Shown here: one piece after another, positions 51,577 through 60,558 of the stretch
How the letters are laid out: the number at the start of each line of letters is the position of its first letter
How positions within the stretch are numbered: the first letter of the stretch is position 1
Assembly: GCF_014656055.1 (NCBI RefSeq)
Contig: NZ_BNBR01000005.1
Location: 248,001-312,000 of the forward strand
Origin: Streptomyces griseosporeus
GTDB lineage: Bacteria; Actinomycetota; Actinomycetes; Streptomycetales; Streptomycetaceae
Length of the DNA stretch: 64,000 bases
Direction: 5' to 3'
Translations under genes and position numbers: made by a program
Notes under the pieces: model-generated
Told to the model about the DNA's origin: nothing
The model's input: the letters and a program-made list of their open reading frames with translations, nothing else
Databases searched by the model: none

Positions 51577-53108
51577 TGGCACAGGTGCTGGAGTTCAAGC
51601 TCCCCGACCTCGGGGAGGGGCTGACCGAGGCCGAGATCGTGCGCTGGCTGGTGCAGGTCGGTGACGTCGTCGCCGTCGACCAGCCGGTCGTCGAGGTCGA
51701 GACGGCCAAGGCGATGGTCGAGGTGCCCTGCCCCTACGGCGGTGTGGTCACCGCCCGCTTCGGCGAGGAGGGCGAGGAACTGCCCGTCGGGGCGCCCCTG
51801 CTGACGGTGGCGGTCGGCGCACCGGCCGACGGCGGGCCCGGCCTTCCGGACGCCGGCACGGGCACGGGCACGTCCACCGCTGCGGGCACGGGCGCCGGGA
51901 CACCGGCTCCGGGCAGCGGCGCGGGCAAGGGCTCGGCGGAGGGCTCCGGCAACGTCCTCGTCGGCTACGGCACGGGCGCGCCCCCGGCCCGGCGCCGCCG
52001 CGTCCGGCCCACCGCGCTCACGTCCGCCGCTTCGGGCACGCCCGGCGCGTCGGCGGGCGGCACCTCGGGTGCGGCGACTTCGGCCAACGGCAGTTCCCCT
52101 GCCGCCACGGCCCCCGCCGCCCCCGCCGCGCGGGTCACCGCCCCGGCGCCGGCCACCGTCGGCACCGCGCCCGGCGAGGGCCCGGTCCCGGTGATCTCGC
52201 CGCTCGTGCGGCGGCTCGCCCGCGAGAACGGCCTGGACCTGCGCGAACTGCACGGTTCGGGACCCGACGGGCTGATCCTGCGGGCGGACGTGGAGTACGC
52301 GCTGCGGGCCGCCGCGGGCCGCGCCCAGGCCCCGCAGCCCGCCGCCGCGCCCGCCGCGCACCCGGCCCCGCAGCCGCAGCCGTCCGCTGCCGCGGCCCGG
52401 CCGTCCTCCGCCCCCACGGGCGGCGTCCGCGTGCCGCTCAAGGGCGTCCGCGGCGCCGTCGCCGACAAGCTGTCCCGCAGCCGCCGGGAGATCCCGGACG
52501 CCACCTGCTGGGTGGACGCCGACGCGACGGAACTGATGCGCGCCAGGACCGCGATGAACGCCGCCGGGGGACCGAAGATCTCCCTGCTGGCGCTGCTGGC
52601 CCGCATCTGCACGGCCGCCCTGGCCCGCTACCCCGAGCTGAACTCCTTCGTCGACACCGAGGCCAGGGAGGTCGTCCAGCTCGACCACGTGCACCTCGGG
52701 TTCGCCGCGCAGACCGAGCGGGGCCTGGTCGTGCCCGTCGTCCGGGACGCGCACGCCCGCGACGCCGAGTCGCTGACCGCGGAGTTCGCCCGGCTCACCG
52801 AGGCCGCCCGGGACGGCCGGCTCACCCCGGCCGAACTGACCGGCGGGACCTTCACGCTGAACAACTACGGCGTGTTCGGCGTCGACGGCTCCACGCCGAT
52901 CGTCAACCACCCCGAGGCCGCCATGCTCGGCGTCGGCCGCATCGTCCCCAAGCCGTGGGTGCACGAAGGCGAGCTGGCCGTCCGGCAGGTCGTCCAGCTG
53001 TCGCTCACCTTCGACCACCGGGTGTGCGACGGCGGCACCGCCGGCGGGTTCCTGCGCCATGTCGCGGACTGCGTCGAACAGCCGGCGGTGCTGCTGCGGA
53101 CCCTGTGA
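51576..53108 (+). CDS. bkdC: Dihydrolipoamide acyltransferase E2
   Basis: The 510-residue protein has one N-terminal lipoyl domain with the lipoylated Lys in 'VEVETAKAMVEVP', a Gly/Ala/Pro/Thr-rich linker (about 90-200), a peripheral-subunit-binding domain ('ISPLVRRLARENGLDLRELHGSGPDGLILRADV' spanning about 205-240), a second Ala/Pro linker and a catalytic domain ending 'LTFDHRVCDGGTAGGFL' with the HRxxDG-type His. It transfers the acyl group to CoA. E3 is not encoded here. Confidence 0.95.
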   Translation: MAQVLEFKLPDLGEGLTEAEIVRWLVQVGDVVAVDQPVVEVETAKAMVEVPCPYGGVVTARFGEEGEELPVGAPLLTVAVGAPADGGPGLPDAGTGTGTSTAAGTGAGTPAPGSGAGKGSAEGSGNVLVGYGTGAPPARRRRVRPTALTSAASGTPGASAGGTSGAATSANGSSPAATAPAAPAARVTAPAPATVGTAPGEGPVPVISPLVRRLARENGLDLRELHGSGPDGLILRADVEYALRAAAGRAQAPQPAAAPAAHPAPQPQPSAAAARPSSAPTGGVRVPLKGVRGAVADKLSRSRREIPDATCWVDADATELMRARTAMNAAGGPKISLLALLARICTAALARYPELNSFVDTEAREVVQLDHVHLGFAAQTERGLVVPVVRDAHARDAESLTAEFARLTEAARDGRLTPAELTGGTFTLNNYGVFGVDGSTPIVNHPEAAMLGVGRIVPKPWVHEGELAVRQVVQLSLTFDHRVCDGGTAGGFLRHVADCVEQPAVLLRTL

Positions 53109-53140
53109 GGGCCGTCCGGCCTGGTGAGGGCCGTCCGGCC
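53105..53140. repeat. 17-bp tandem repeat over the bkdC stop codon
   Basis: GTGAGGGCCGTCCGGCC occurs at 53105-53121 and 53124-53140, 19 bp apart. The first copy contains the bkdC TGA. Each copy can form a small GGCCG/CGGCC hairpin. Confidence 0.75.
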
Positions 53141-53180
53141 CGCTGAGTCCGGGCCGCCGCTGCCTCCGCCGCTTCCCGTC

Positions 53181-53215
53181 CGTGCCCCCGCATCACGTCC
53201 GATCGCGGGGGCACG
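53181..53215. terminator. Hairpin after bkdC
   Basis: CGTGCCCCCGC (53181-53191) and GCGGGGGCACG (53205-53215) form an 11-bp stem with a 13-nt loop. It lies 73 nt after bkdC and 13 nt before the MobA gene. It is either the bkd terminator or a leader structure of the next gene. Confidence 0.6.
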
Positions 53216-53227
53216 CATACTCGGGGG

Positions 53228-54157
53228 GTGACCTCGCCCGCGCCCCCGGATCCCGCCGGCCACGACGACGCGTCCGCCTACGACGCCGTCGTCCTCGCCG
53301 GCGGTGGAGCCCGGCGGCTCGGCGGCGCGGACAAGCCCGCCGTGCGGGTGGGCGGCCGGGCGCTGCTCGACCGCGTCCTCGCCGCCTGCGCCGACGCCGC
53401 CACCACCGTCGTGGTGGCCGCGCCCCGCCCCACCGCCCGGCCGGTGCGCTGGACCCGCGAGGAACCGCCCGGCGGGGGCCCGCTCGCCGCCCTCGACGCC
53501 GGCCTGCGGCACACCACCGCCGAGCGGGTCGTCGTCCTCTCCGCCGACCTGCCCTTCCTCGCCGCGCCGACCGTACGGCGGCTGCTGGCCGCCCTGGACG
53601 CCACCGGCGCCGACGGCGCGCTGCTCACCGACGGCGACGGCCGCGACCAGCCCCTCGTCGCCGCCTACCGCGGCCCGGCGCTGCGCCGGGGCCTCGCCGC
53701 GCTCACCGCGGAGCACACCGCACTGACCGGCCTGCCGCTGCGCCGGCTGACCGCCGGCCTCGACCTCACCCGCGTCCCGGACCCCGTGGCCTCCTTCGAC
53801 TGCGACACCTGGGACGACATCGCCACCGCCAGGCAACGCATCAGGGAGCATGGGCACGTGCTGGATGAATGGATTTCCGCAGTCAAGGACGAGCTGGGCA
53901 TCGACCTCGACGTCGACACCAAGGTGCTGCTCGACCTCGCCCGGGACGCCGCCCACGGCGTGGCCCGGCCCGCGGCCCCGCTGACCACCTTCCTCGTCGG
54001 GTACGCCGCCGCGCGCGCCGAGGGCGGCCCCGAGGCCGTCGCCGACGCCGCCCGCAAGACCGCCGCGCTCGCCCGGCGCTGGGCCGAGGAGTCCGCCGCC
54101 GCCAAGACCGACGCGGCCCCCGACGCCACGCCCGACACCCGTCCGGACGCCGGATGA
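53228..54157 (+). CDS. mobA: MobA-like nucleotidyltransferase fused to DUF6457
   Basis: The 309-residue protein joins two domains. Residues about 15-205 form a MobA-type nucleotidyltransferase ('VVLAGGGARRLGGADKP', Lys of the GTP loop, and 'LSADLPFLAAP'). Residues about 210-290 form a helical DUF6457 domain ('LDEWISAVKDELGIDLDV'), which elsewhere stands alone beside molybdenum-cofactor genes. MobA attaches GMP to molybdopterin. The start is GTG, probably close to the transcription start. The moeA gene overlaps its end by ATGA. Confidence 0.88.
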   Translation: MTSPAPPDPAGHDDASAYDAVVLAGGGARRLGGADKPAVRVGGRALLDRVLAACADAATTVVVAAPRPTARPVRWTREEPPGGGPLAALDAGLRHTTAERVVVLSADLPFLAAPTVRRLLAALDATGADGALLTDGDGRDQPLVAAYRGPALRRGLAALTAEHTALTGLPLRRLTAGLDLTRVPDPVASFDCDTWDDIATARQRIREHGHVLDEWISAVKDELGIDLDVDTKVLLDLARDAAHGVARPAAPLTTFLVGYAAARAEGGPEAVADAARKTAALARRWAEESAAAKTDAAPDATPDTRPDAG

Positions 54158-55542
54158 CCGCCCCGGACGTCCGGGGCGGCCAGGACGCCGGGGACTTCGA
54201 CGTCGAGGAGGTGCTCGCCCTCGTGAAGGACAGCCGTGCGCCCGCCGGCCGCCGCACCCCCGGTGACCCCGGCCCCGCCCCGGCCCCAGCGCACCCCGGC
54301 ACCGGACACGCGGCTTCCGGGCCCTCCCACGAGCGCCACCGCGCCACTCCCTGGCCCGAGGCCCGGGCCGTCGCCGCCCGCGCCGGACGCCGGCGCGCCG
54401 CCCACCGCGCCCCGGTCGCCGTGCCGCTCGACGCCGCCCTCGGTCTCACCCTGGCCGCCCCCCTGGCCGCGCTCACCGACCTGCCGTCCTTCGACACCTC
54501 CGCGATGGACGGCTGGGCCGTCGCAGGACCCGGTCCCTGGACGGTCCGGGACGCCGGGGTGCTCGCCGGGCACGCGGCGCCCGAGCCCCTCGCCGACGGC
54601 GAGGCCGTCCGCATCGCCACCGGCGCCCGCATCCCGCCCGACACCACGTCCGTCCTGCGCAGCGAGCACGGCCGCACCGACGACGCCGGCCGCCTGCACG
54701 CCACCCGGGACGTCGGCCACGGCCAGGACATCCGCCCCCGTGGCCAGGAGTGCCGCAGCGGTGAACACCTGCTGCCCGCCGGCACGCTCGTCACCCCGGC
54801 CGTCCTCGGCCTCGCCGCGGCCGCCGGATACGACACCTTGACCGCCGTACCCCGCCCCCGCGTCGACGTCCTCGTCCTCGGCGACGAACTGCTCACCGAG
54901 GGCCTGCCGCACGACGGGCTCATCCGCGACGCGCTCGGCCCCCTGCTGCCGCCGTGGCTGCGCGCCCTGGGCGCCGAGGTCACCGCCGTCCGCCGGATCG
55001 GTGACGACGCCGACGCCCTCCACCAGGCCGTCACCGGCTCCACCGCCGACCTGGTCGTCACCACCGGCGGCACCGCCGCCGGTCCGGTCGACCACGTCCA
55101 TCCGATCCTCGGGCGCATCGGTGCCGAGCTGCTGGTCGACGGGGTGAAGGTGCGTCCCGGCCACCCCATGCTGCTCGCCCGGATCGACGACGACCGCCAC
55201 CTTGTGGGCCTGCCCGGCAATCCCCTCGCCGCCGTCTCCGGCCTGCTCACGCTCGCCGAGCCCCTGCTGCGCGCACTCGCCGCGCGCCCCGCGGCGGAGC
55301 CGTACGCGCTGCCGCTGAAGGAGGCGGTGCACGGGCACCCCTACGACACCCGGCTGATCCCCGTCGTCCTGCGCGGCGGCCGGGCGGCCCCGCTGCACTA
55401 CAACGGCCCGGCGATGCTGCGGGGTATCGCGGCGGCGGACGCCCTCGCGGTCGTACCGCCGGGCGGGGCCCGGCCGGGTCAGGAAGTGGAACTTCTCGAC
55501 CTGCCGTGGGCATCGGCCGGGCCCGGCGCCCGTTTCACGTGA
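54154..55542 (+). CDS. moeA: Molybdopterin molybdenumtransferase MoeA
   Basis: The 462-residue protein has an unusual Pro/Ala-rich N-terminal extension of about 65 residues, then MoeA domains: 'LPSFDTSAMDGWAV', 'VRIATGARIPP', the MPT-binding 'VVTTGGTAAG' and 'GLPGNPLAAVSG'. MoeA inserts molybdate into molybdopterin-AMP. It overlaps the MobA gene by ATGA. Its final codons and TGA stop lie inside a parS site (55532-55545). Confidence 0.93.
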   Translation: MTAPDVRGGQDAGDFDVEEVLALVKDSRAPAGRRTPGDPGPAPAPAHPGTGHAASGPSHERHRATPWPEARAVAARAGRRRAAHRAPVAVPLDAALGLTLAAPLAALTDLPSFDTSAMDGWAVAGPGPWTVRDAGVLAGHAAPEPLADGEAVRIATGARIPPDTTSVLRSEHGRTDDAGRLHATRDVGHGQDIRPRGQECRSGEHLLPAGTLVTPAVLGLAAAAGYDTLTAVPRPRVDVLVLGDELLTEGLPHDGLIRDALGPLLPPWLRALGAEVTAVRRIGDDADALHQAVTGSTADLVVTTGGTAAGPVDHVHPILGRIGAELLVDGVKVRPGHPMLLARIDDDRHLVGLPGNPLAAVSGLLTLAEPLLRALAARPAAEPYALPLKEAVHGHPYDTRLIPVVLRGGRAAPLHYNGPAMLRGIAAADALAVVPPGGARPGQEVELLDLPWASAGPGARFT

Positions 55543-55545
55543 AAC
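55532..55545. promoter_or_regulatory. parS site 1 (ParB binding)
   Basis: GTTTCACGTGAAAC, a perfect 14-bp palindrome, is the Streptomyces parS consensus. It contains the moeA stop codon (TGA at 55540-55542). parS sites concentrate around oriC and load ParB for chromosome segregation. Confidence 0.95.
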
Positions 55546-55561
55546 ACCGCCATCCGGGCGT

Positions 55562-55575
55562 GTTTCACGTGAAAC
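55562..55575. promoter_or_regulatory. parS site 2 (ParB binding)
   Basis: A second exact GTTTCACGTGAAAC lies 30 bp from the first (centre to centre), so the two sit on the same face of the helix, about three turns apart. It lies directly before the K+ channel stop at 55577. Confidence 0.95.
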
Positions 55576-55576
55576 A

Positions 55577-56692
55577 TCACCCCTCGTCGGGCGTCACCGC
55601 CCGGGTCACGGTGATGACCCGGTCCCCCGGCCGCAGTTCGGTCAGCCGGGGATCGGTGTAGTCCAGCAGTCGCATGTCGCGGACCACGGCGACCACCAGG
55701 TCCGCGCAGGCGCGCGGCGACTGCCCCGCCTCCTCGGCGGTCACCGGGCGCTCGACCAGGTCGAGTCCGGTGCCGAGGGTCATGAGGTCCTCCAGCGTCC
55801 GGGCCACCGTCGGGCTCACCATCGACACCCCCAGCAGCCGGCCGGCCGAGCTGGAGGTGGTGATGACGGTGTCGGCACCGGACTGCTTCAGCAGCGGCGC
55901 GTTCTCGTCCTCCCGGACGGCGGCGGCGATCGTGGCCCGCCGGTTGAGCTGACGGGCGGTGAGCGTGACCAGGGTCGCGGTGTCGTCGCGCTGCGGAGCG
56001 ACGATGACGCGGGCGGCGCGCGGCAGTTCGGCCTTCAGCAGGGTCTCGGAGCGGGTGGCGTCGCCGGTCACCGAGACCAGCCCGTCGTCGGAGGCGGCCG
56101 TCGCCGTCTTGCGCTGGGCGTCGACGACGACGATCCGCTCCCTCGGGATGCCCTGTCCGACCAGGGTCTCGACGGCATGGCGGCCCTTGGTGCCGTAGCC
56201 GATGACCACGACATGGTCCTGGATGCGGGCCCGCCAGCGATGGATGCGGACCTGCTGGCGGGTGCGCTCGGTGAGCACCTCCAGCGTGGTGCCGACCAGG
56301 ATGATCAGGAACAGCACGCGCAGCGGGGTGATGACGAGGATGTTGGTGAGCCGCGCCGCGTCACCGACCGGGGTGATGTCGCCGTAGCCGGTGGTGGAGA
56401 GGGTGACGGTGGCGTAGTAGGCCGCGTCGAGCAGATCGACCGAGCCGTCGGAGCTGTCCCGGTAACCGGCGTGGTCGGCGTAGACGATGGCCGTGGTGGC
56501 GACCAGCACGAGCAGGGCGAGCGCCAGGCGCCGCAGCACCTGCAGCAGCGGCGGGGTGGCCGACTGTGTCGGTATCACGATGGAGCGGCCCGCCTCGACG
56601 TCGTCGCGGGCCTCGCTGCGCGAGCGGTACCAGACGGACCGCAGCGGGGAGATCCTCCCCACGCCCTGCGCCGGTCGCTGCTCGTCCTTCAT
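55577..56692 (-). CDS. Two-helix potassium channel with RCK/TrkA-N domain
   Basis: The 371-residue protein has two membrane helices flanking a pore loop with the K+ selectivity filter 'TLSTTGYGDITP', then a cytosolic TrkA-N domain ('DHVVVIGYGTKGRHAVETL') and TrkA-C-like tail. Such channels are gated by nucleotides or ions bound to the RCK domain. The cytosolic half is about 50% identical by eye to the product of the divergent gene at 56787, which lacks the pore. The internal ATG is chosen because the upstream open frame is antisense to the neighbour's promoter. Confidence 0.93.
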   Translation of the reverse strand: MKDEQRPAQGVGRISPLRSVWYRSRSEARDDVEAGRSIVIPTQSATPPLLQVLRRLALALLVLVATTAIVYADHAGYRDSSDGSVDLLDAAYYATVTLSTTGYGDITPVGDAARLTNILVITPLRVLFLIILVGTTLEVLTERTRQQVRIHRWRARIQDHVVVIGYGTKGRHAVETLVGQGIPRERIVVVDAQRKTATAASDDGLVSVTGDATRSETLLKAELPRAARVIVAPQRDDTATLVTLTARQLNRRATIAAAVREDENAPLLKQSGADTVITTSSSAGRLLGVSMVSPTVARTLEDLMTLGTGLDLVERPVTAEEAGQSPRACADLVVAVVRDMRLLDYTDPRLTELRPGDRVITVTRAVTPDEG

Positions 56693-56786
56693 CGTCGTGG
56701 CCCCCTGCCGTGTGATCCGTGCGGACGGCACCATGGTTGCCGACGGAGACCGCTCCGTCGGGACACAACACATCGGGAGGTCCACT

Positions 56787-57455
56787 GTGCGCGACCACAC
56801 CGTCGTCGTCGGCTTCGGCACCAAGGGCCGGTCCGCGACCCGTGCCGTCTGCGCGGCGGGGCTGCGCAAGGACCGCATCGTGGTGGTCGACCCGAGCGCG
56901 AAGACGGTCGAGGCGGCGACCGCCGAGGGCTACACGGGCGTGGTCGGCGACGGCACCCGCACCGACGTCCTGCGGCGGGCCGAGGTGCACCGGGCGGGCC
57001 GGGTCATCATCGCGACGCAGCGCGACGACACGGCCGTCCTGGTGGCCCTGACGGCCCGCCAGCTCAACGCCGAGGCGACCATCGTGGCCGCGGTGCGGGA
57101 GGAGGAGAACGCGCCGCTGCTGAAGCAGTCCGGCGCCGACGAGGTCATCACGGGCGCCGGGGCGGCCGGACGGCTGCTCGGGCTGTCCGTCCTCAGTCCG
57201 TCGGCAGGCCTGGTCATGGAGGACCTCATCCAGCAGGGCAGCGGGCTGGACCTGATCGAACGCCCCGTCACCAAGGCGGAGGCGGGCCGCAGCCCGCGCG
57301 AGACGGCCGACCTGGTGGTGAGCGTCGTCCGCGGGCACCGGGTGCTCGACTACGACGACCCGGCCGTCGGCGTCCTGGAGCCGACCGACCGGGTGATCGC
57401 GATCGTCCGGGCGCCGGAACCGGAGCCGCCGCGGCCAGGTGTCACCCTGTCCTGA
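56787..57455 (+). CDS. Stand-alone TrkA-N (RCK) protein, paralogue of the channel domain
   Basis: The 222-residue soluble protein has an N-terminal Rossmann TrkA-N domain ('DHTVVVGFGTKGRSATRAV', 'VVVDPSAKTVEAA') and a C-terminal ligand domain. The phrase 'APLLKQSGAD' and following residues recur in the channel encoded divergently. It may join the channel's gating ring as a regulatory subunit. The GTG start follows GGGAGG; the divergent spacer to the channel is 94 bp. An upstream in-frame ATG at 56733 is an alternative start. Confidence 0.88.
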   Translation: MRDHTVVVGFGTKGRSATRAVCAAGLRKDRIVVVDPSAKTVEAATAEGYTGVVGDGTRTDVLRRAEVHRAGRVIIATQRDDTAVLVALTARQLNAEATIVAAVREEENAPLLKQSGADEVITGAGAAGRLLGLSVLSPSAGLVMEDLIQQGSGLDLIERPVTKAEAGRSPRETADLVVSVVRGHRVLDYDDPAVGVLEPTDRVIAIVRAPEPEPPRPGVTLS

Positions 57456-57476
57456 GCGCCTGCCGCGGGCCCTGCT

Positions 57477-57512
57477 TCCGTGCAGGGGCGCGCCTCCGTG
57501 CAGGGGTGTGCC
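57477..57512. repeat. 18-bp tandem repeat between convergent genes
   Basis: TCCGTGCAGGGGCGCGCC (57477-57494) is followed by TCCGTGCAGGGGTGTGCC (57495-57512) and a partial third unit. It lies between the RCK and ABC permease genes. Confidence 0.8.
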
Positions 57513-57527
57513 TCCGTGCCGCGCGCC

Positions 57528-58376
57528 CTACTTCCGGTTGTACAGCCGCATCGTCACCGGCCCGAACACCACCACGAACAGCCCGGCCCACCCCAGCGAC
57601 CAGGCGACCTCGTCGGCCGGCCAGTCCCCGGCCATCAGCCCGCGCACCGCGGACGACAGATGGGTCACCGGGCTGTTGTTGACGAACGCCTGCAGCCAGC
57701 CCGGCATGGTGCGCGGGTCGACGAAGACGTTGGACAGGAAGGTCAGCGGGAAGATCACCATCATGCTGACGCCCATCACCGACTTCTCGGTGCGCAGCAG
57801 CAGCCCGAACATCGTCCAGATCCAGGAGAACGCGAACGAGAACAGCACCAGCAGCGCGATCCCGGCGAGGACCCCGCCGGCCCCGCCGCCTGGCCGGTAG
57901 CCGAGGACCAGACCGACGCTGAGCATCACCACGGACGCGATCGTGTACCGCAGGGCGTCGCCGAGGAGATAGCCGACCATGGGCGCCGGCCGCCACACGG
58001 GCAGGCTGCGGAACCGGTCGAAGACGCCCTTCTCGATGTCGGTGTTGACGGAGACTCCGGTGTACATCGTGATCATCACGACCGACATCACCAGGATGCC
58101 CGGCAGCAGGAACTGGATGTACTCCTTCGGGGAGCCGGCCAGGGCGCCCCCGAACAGGTACGTGTACATCAGCACCATCATGATCGGGAACGCGGTGACG
58201 TCGAAGAGCTGCTCGGGGACGTGCTTGATCTTGAGGACGGCCCGCCAGCCGAAGGTGAGGGACGCCGAGAGCGCGCTCGGCCGCGGCGGCCGCTCGCCGG
58301 CGACCAGCAGCGCGGCGAGCGACTCGGCGCTGACGGGGGCGAGGTCCTTGGTCCCGGTCGTGGCCGTGGTGCTCAC
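57528..58376 (-). CDS. ABC-2 type exporter permease (DrrB-like)
   Basis: The 282-residue protein has six membrane helices and the ABC-2 pattern 'FLSNVFVDPRTMPGWLQAFVNNSPVTHLSSAVRGL' region (quoted across positions about 215-250). It pairs with the ATP-binding protein encoded upstream; its GTG start overlaps that gene's stop. DrrAB-type pairs export drugs or lipids. Substrate unknown. Confidence 0.93.
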   Translation of the reverse strand: MSTTATTGTKDLAPVSAESLAALLVAGERPPRPSALSASLTFGWRAVLKIKHVPEQLFDVTAFPIMMVLMYTYLFGGALAGSPKEYIQFLLPGILVMSVVMITMYTGVSVNTDIEKGVFDRFRSLPVWRPAPMVGYLLGDALRYTIASVVMLSVGLVLGYRPGGGAGGVLAGIALLVLFSFAFSWIWTMFGLLLRTEKSVMGVSMMVIFPLTFLSNVFVDPRTMPGWLQAFVNNSPVTHLSSAVRGLMAGDWPADEVAWSLGWAGLFVVVFGPVTMRLYNRK

Positions 58377-59368
58377 GCCGCCACCTCCTCGGAGTCGTGG
58401 GTGCCGTGTCCGGTGAGGGCGAGGAAGACCTCGTCCAGGCTGGGCTGGCCCAGCGAGAAGTCGTCGACGGTGATCCCGGTCGCGGCGAGTTCGCCGAGCG
58501 CGCGGGCGGCCTGCCCGGCCGCGCCGTCGTCGCCCGCCGCCGCCCCGAGCCGGGCCGTCAGCGCCACGGGGTCGGGCTCCTCCTGCACGGCGGCGCCCAG
58601 GGCGCGGCGCAGCACCTCGGCGGCGCGGGGCCGTTGTGCCGGGTCGCGCAGCCGCAGATGGACCGAGCCGGCGCCCACGGACGCCTTCAGCTCGCCCTTC
58701 GTGCCCTCGGCGATGACCCGCCCCCGGTCGATCACGGCGATCCGGGACGCCAGCCGGTCCGCCTCGTCGAGGTACTGCGTGGTCAGCAGCACCGTCGTGC
58801 CCTGGGCGACCACCGCGCGGACGATCTCCCACACCTGGTTGCGGCTGCGCGGGTCCAGACCGGTCGTCGGCTCGTCGAGGAAGAGCAGGTCGGGCGTGTT
58901 CAGGATCGACGCGGCGATGTCCAGCCGGCGCCGCATGCCGCCCGAGTAGTGCTTGACCTGCCGGCCCGCCGCCTCAGCCAGCCCGAACGCCGCCAGCAGC
59001 CGCTCACCGCGCGCCCGGGCGCCCTTCTTGCCGTGGCCGAGGAGCCGGCCGAGCAGCACCAGGTTCTCCATGCCGGTGAGGTCCTCGTCCACGGAGGCGT
59101 ACTGCCCGGTCAGGCTGACCCGGCCGCGGACCTCGTCCGCCTCGCGCACCACGTCACGGCCGAAGACGTGCGCCTCGCCGGCGTCCGGCCGCAGCAGCGT
59201 GGCGAGCATCTTCACGGTGGTGGTCTTCCCGGCCCCGTTCGGACCGAGGACGCCGTACACCGTGCCGGCCGGCACGGCCAGGTCGACGCCGTCGACCGCG
59301 CGCGTCGCGCCGAACGTCTTCACCAGGCCCGCGGTCTCGATGGCCAGGTCGGCGGTCTGCTGGCTCAT
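58373..59368 (-). CDS. ABC exporter ATP-binding protein (DrrA family)
   Basis: The 331-residue protein has Walker A 'GPNGAGKTTTVKML', signature 'YSGGMRRRLDIAASI', Walker B 'LLFLDEPTTGLDP' and a C-terminal extension typical of the daunorubicin-resistance DrrA group. It powers the neighbouring permease. It is divergent from the quinone oxidoreductase gene across 180 bp with no other gene. Confidence 0.95.
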   Translation of the reverse strand: MSQQTADLAIETAGLVKTFGATRAVDGVDLAVPAGTVYGVLGPNGAGKTTTVKMLATLLRPDAGEAHVFGRDVVREADEVRGRVSLTGQYASVDEDLTGMENLVLLGRLLGHGKKGARARGERLLAAFGLAEAAGRQVKHYSGGMRRRLDIAASILNTPDLLFLDEPTTGLDPRSRNQVWEIVRAVVAQGTTVLLTTQYLDEADRLASRIAVIDRGRVIAEGTKGELKASVGAGSVHLRLRDPAQRPRAAEVLRRALGAAVQEEPDPVALTARLGAAAGDDGAAGQAARALGELAATGITVDDFSLGQPSLDEVFLALTGHGTHDSEEVAA

Positions 59369-59548
59369 GGCAGGTGTCCTTCCGGCGTGCTCATGGCGTG
59401 CTCCCGGGCTCCGGGCGATGCTCCGGCCGGGCGGGGAGGCAGTGCTCCGGCCGTGTCCGGCACTCGCAGGGGAAGACCTTCACCGTCGCGCGAAATCATC
59501 GGTGATCGCACACCTTTTTCACCCGGCGCGAGGGGTAGCGTCACGCAC

Positions 59549-60529
59549 ATGCATGCGATCACGATTCCCGAACCCGGTGGTCCCGAGGCGCTGGTGTGGG
59601 CGGAGGTCCCCGACCCGGTGCCCGGCGAGGGAGAGGTCCTGGTCGACGTGGCGGCCAGCGCCGTCAACCGGGCCGACATCCTCCAGCGGCAGGGCTTCTA
59701 CGACCCGCCGCCCGGCACCTCCCCCTACCCCGGCCTGGAGGTCTCCGGCCGGGTCGCCGCGCTCGGCCCCGGCGTCTCCGGCTGGGCCGTCGGCGACGAG
59801 GTGTGCGCGCTGCTCTCCGGCGGGGGCTACGCCGAGAAGGTCGCCGTCCCGGCCGGGCAGCTGCTCCCCCTGCCCAAGGGCGTCGGTCTCGTCCGCGCGG
59901 CCGCGCTGCCCGAGGTGGTCTGCACGGTCTGGTCCAACGTGTTCATGGTCGCCCACCTGCGCCCCGGCGAGACGCTGCTCGTGCACGGCGGCTCCAGCGG
60001 CATCGGCACGATGGCGATCCAGCTCGCCAAGGCCGTCGGCGCCAAGGTCGCCGTCACCGCGGGCACGAAGGAGAAGCTGGCGTACTGCGCCGAGCTGGGC
60101 GCCGACATCCTGATCAACTACCGGGAGCAGGACTTCGTCGCCGAGCTGATGAAGGCCACCGACGGTGCCGGCGCCGACGTCATCCTGGACAACATGGGCG
60201 CCAAGTACCTGGACCGCAACGTCCAGGCGCTCGCCGTCAGCGGCCGGCTGGCCATCATCGGTATGCAGGGCGGGGTGAAGGGCGAGCTGAACATCGGCGC
60301 GCTGATGCGCAAGCGCGCCGCGATCAGCGCGACGACGCTGCGGGCCCGCCCGCTGGAGGAGAAGGCGGCGATCGTCGCGGCCGTCCGCGAACACGTGTGG
60401 CCGCTGCTCGACGCCGGGCACGTCCGCCCCGTCGTCGACCGCGAACTGCCGATGACCGAGGCCGGCGAGGCCCACTCGGTGGTGGAGGCCAGCGGCCACG
60501 TCGGCAAGGTCCTCCTGGTCACGCCGTAA
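59549..60529 (+). CDS. NAD(P)H-quinone oxidoreductase (zeta-crystallin type MDR)
   Basis: The 326-residue zinc-free medium-chain reductase has 'AVNRADILQRQGFYDPPPG' (quinone oxidoreductase-type N-terminus) and the NADPH motif 'LVHGGSSGIGTMAIQLAK'. It reduces quinones or enones. No zinc-binding Cys set is present. It stands alone, so the substrate is not clear. Confidence 0.92.
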   Translation: MHAITIPEPGGPEALVWAEVPDPVPGEGEVLVDVAASAVNRADILQRQGFYDPPPGTSPYPGLEVSGRVAALGPGVSGWAVGDEVCALLSGGGYAEKVAVPAGQLLPLPKGVGLVRAAALPEVVCTVWSNVFMVAHLRPGETLLVHGGSSGIGTMAIQLAKAVGAKVAVTAGTKEKLAYCAELGADILINYREQDFVAELMKATDGAGADVILDNMGAKYLDRNVQALAVSGRLAIIGMQGGVKGELNIGALMRKRAAISATTLRARPLEEKAAIVAAVREHVWPLLDAGHVRPVVDRELPMTEAGEAHSVVEASGHVGKVLLVTP

Positions 60530-60558
60530 CACCGCGTCGGCCCCGGCCCTGCGGCGCG

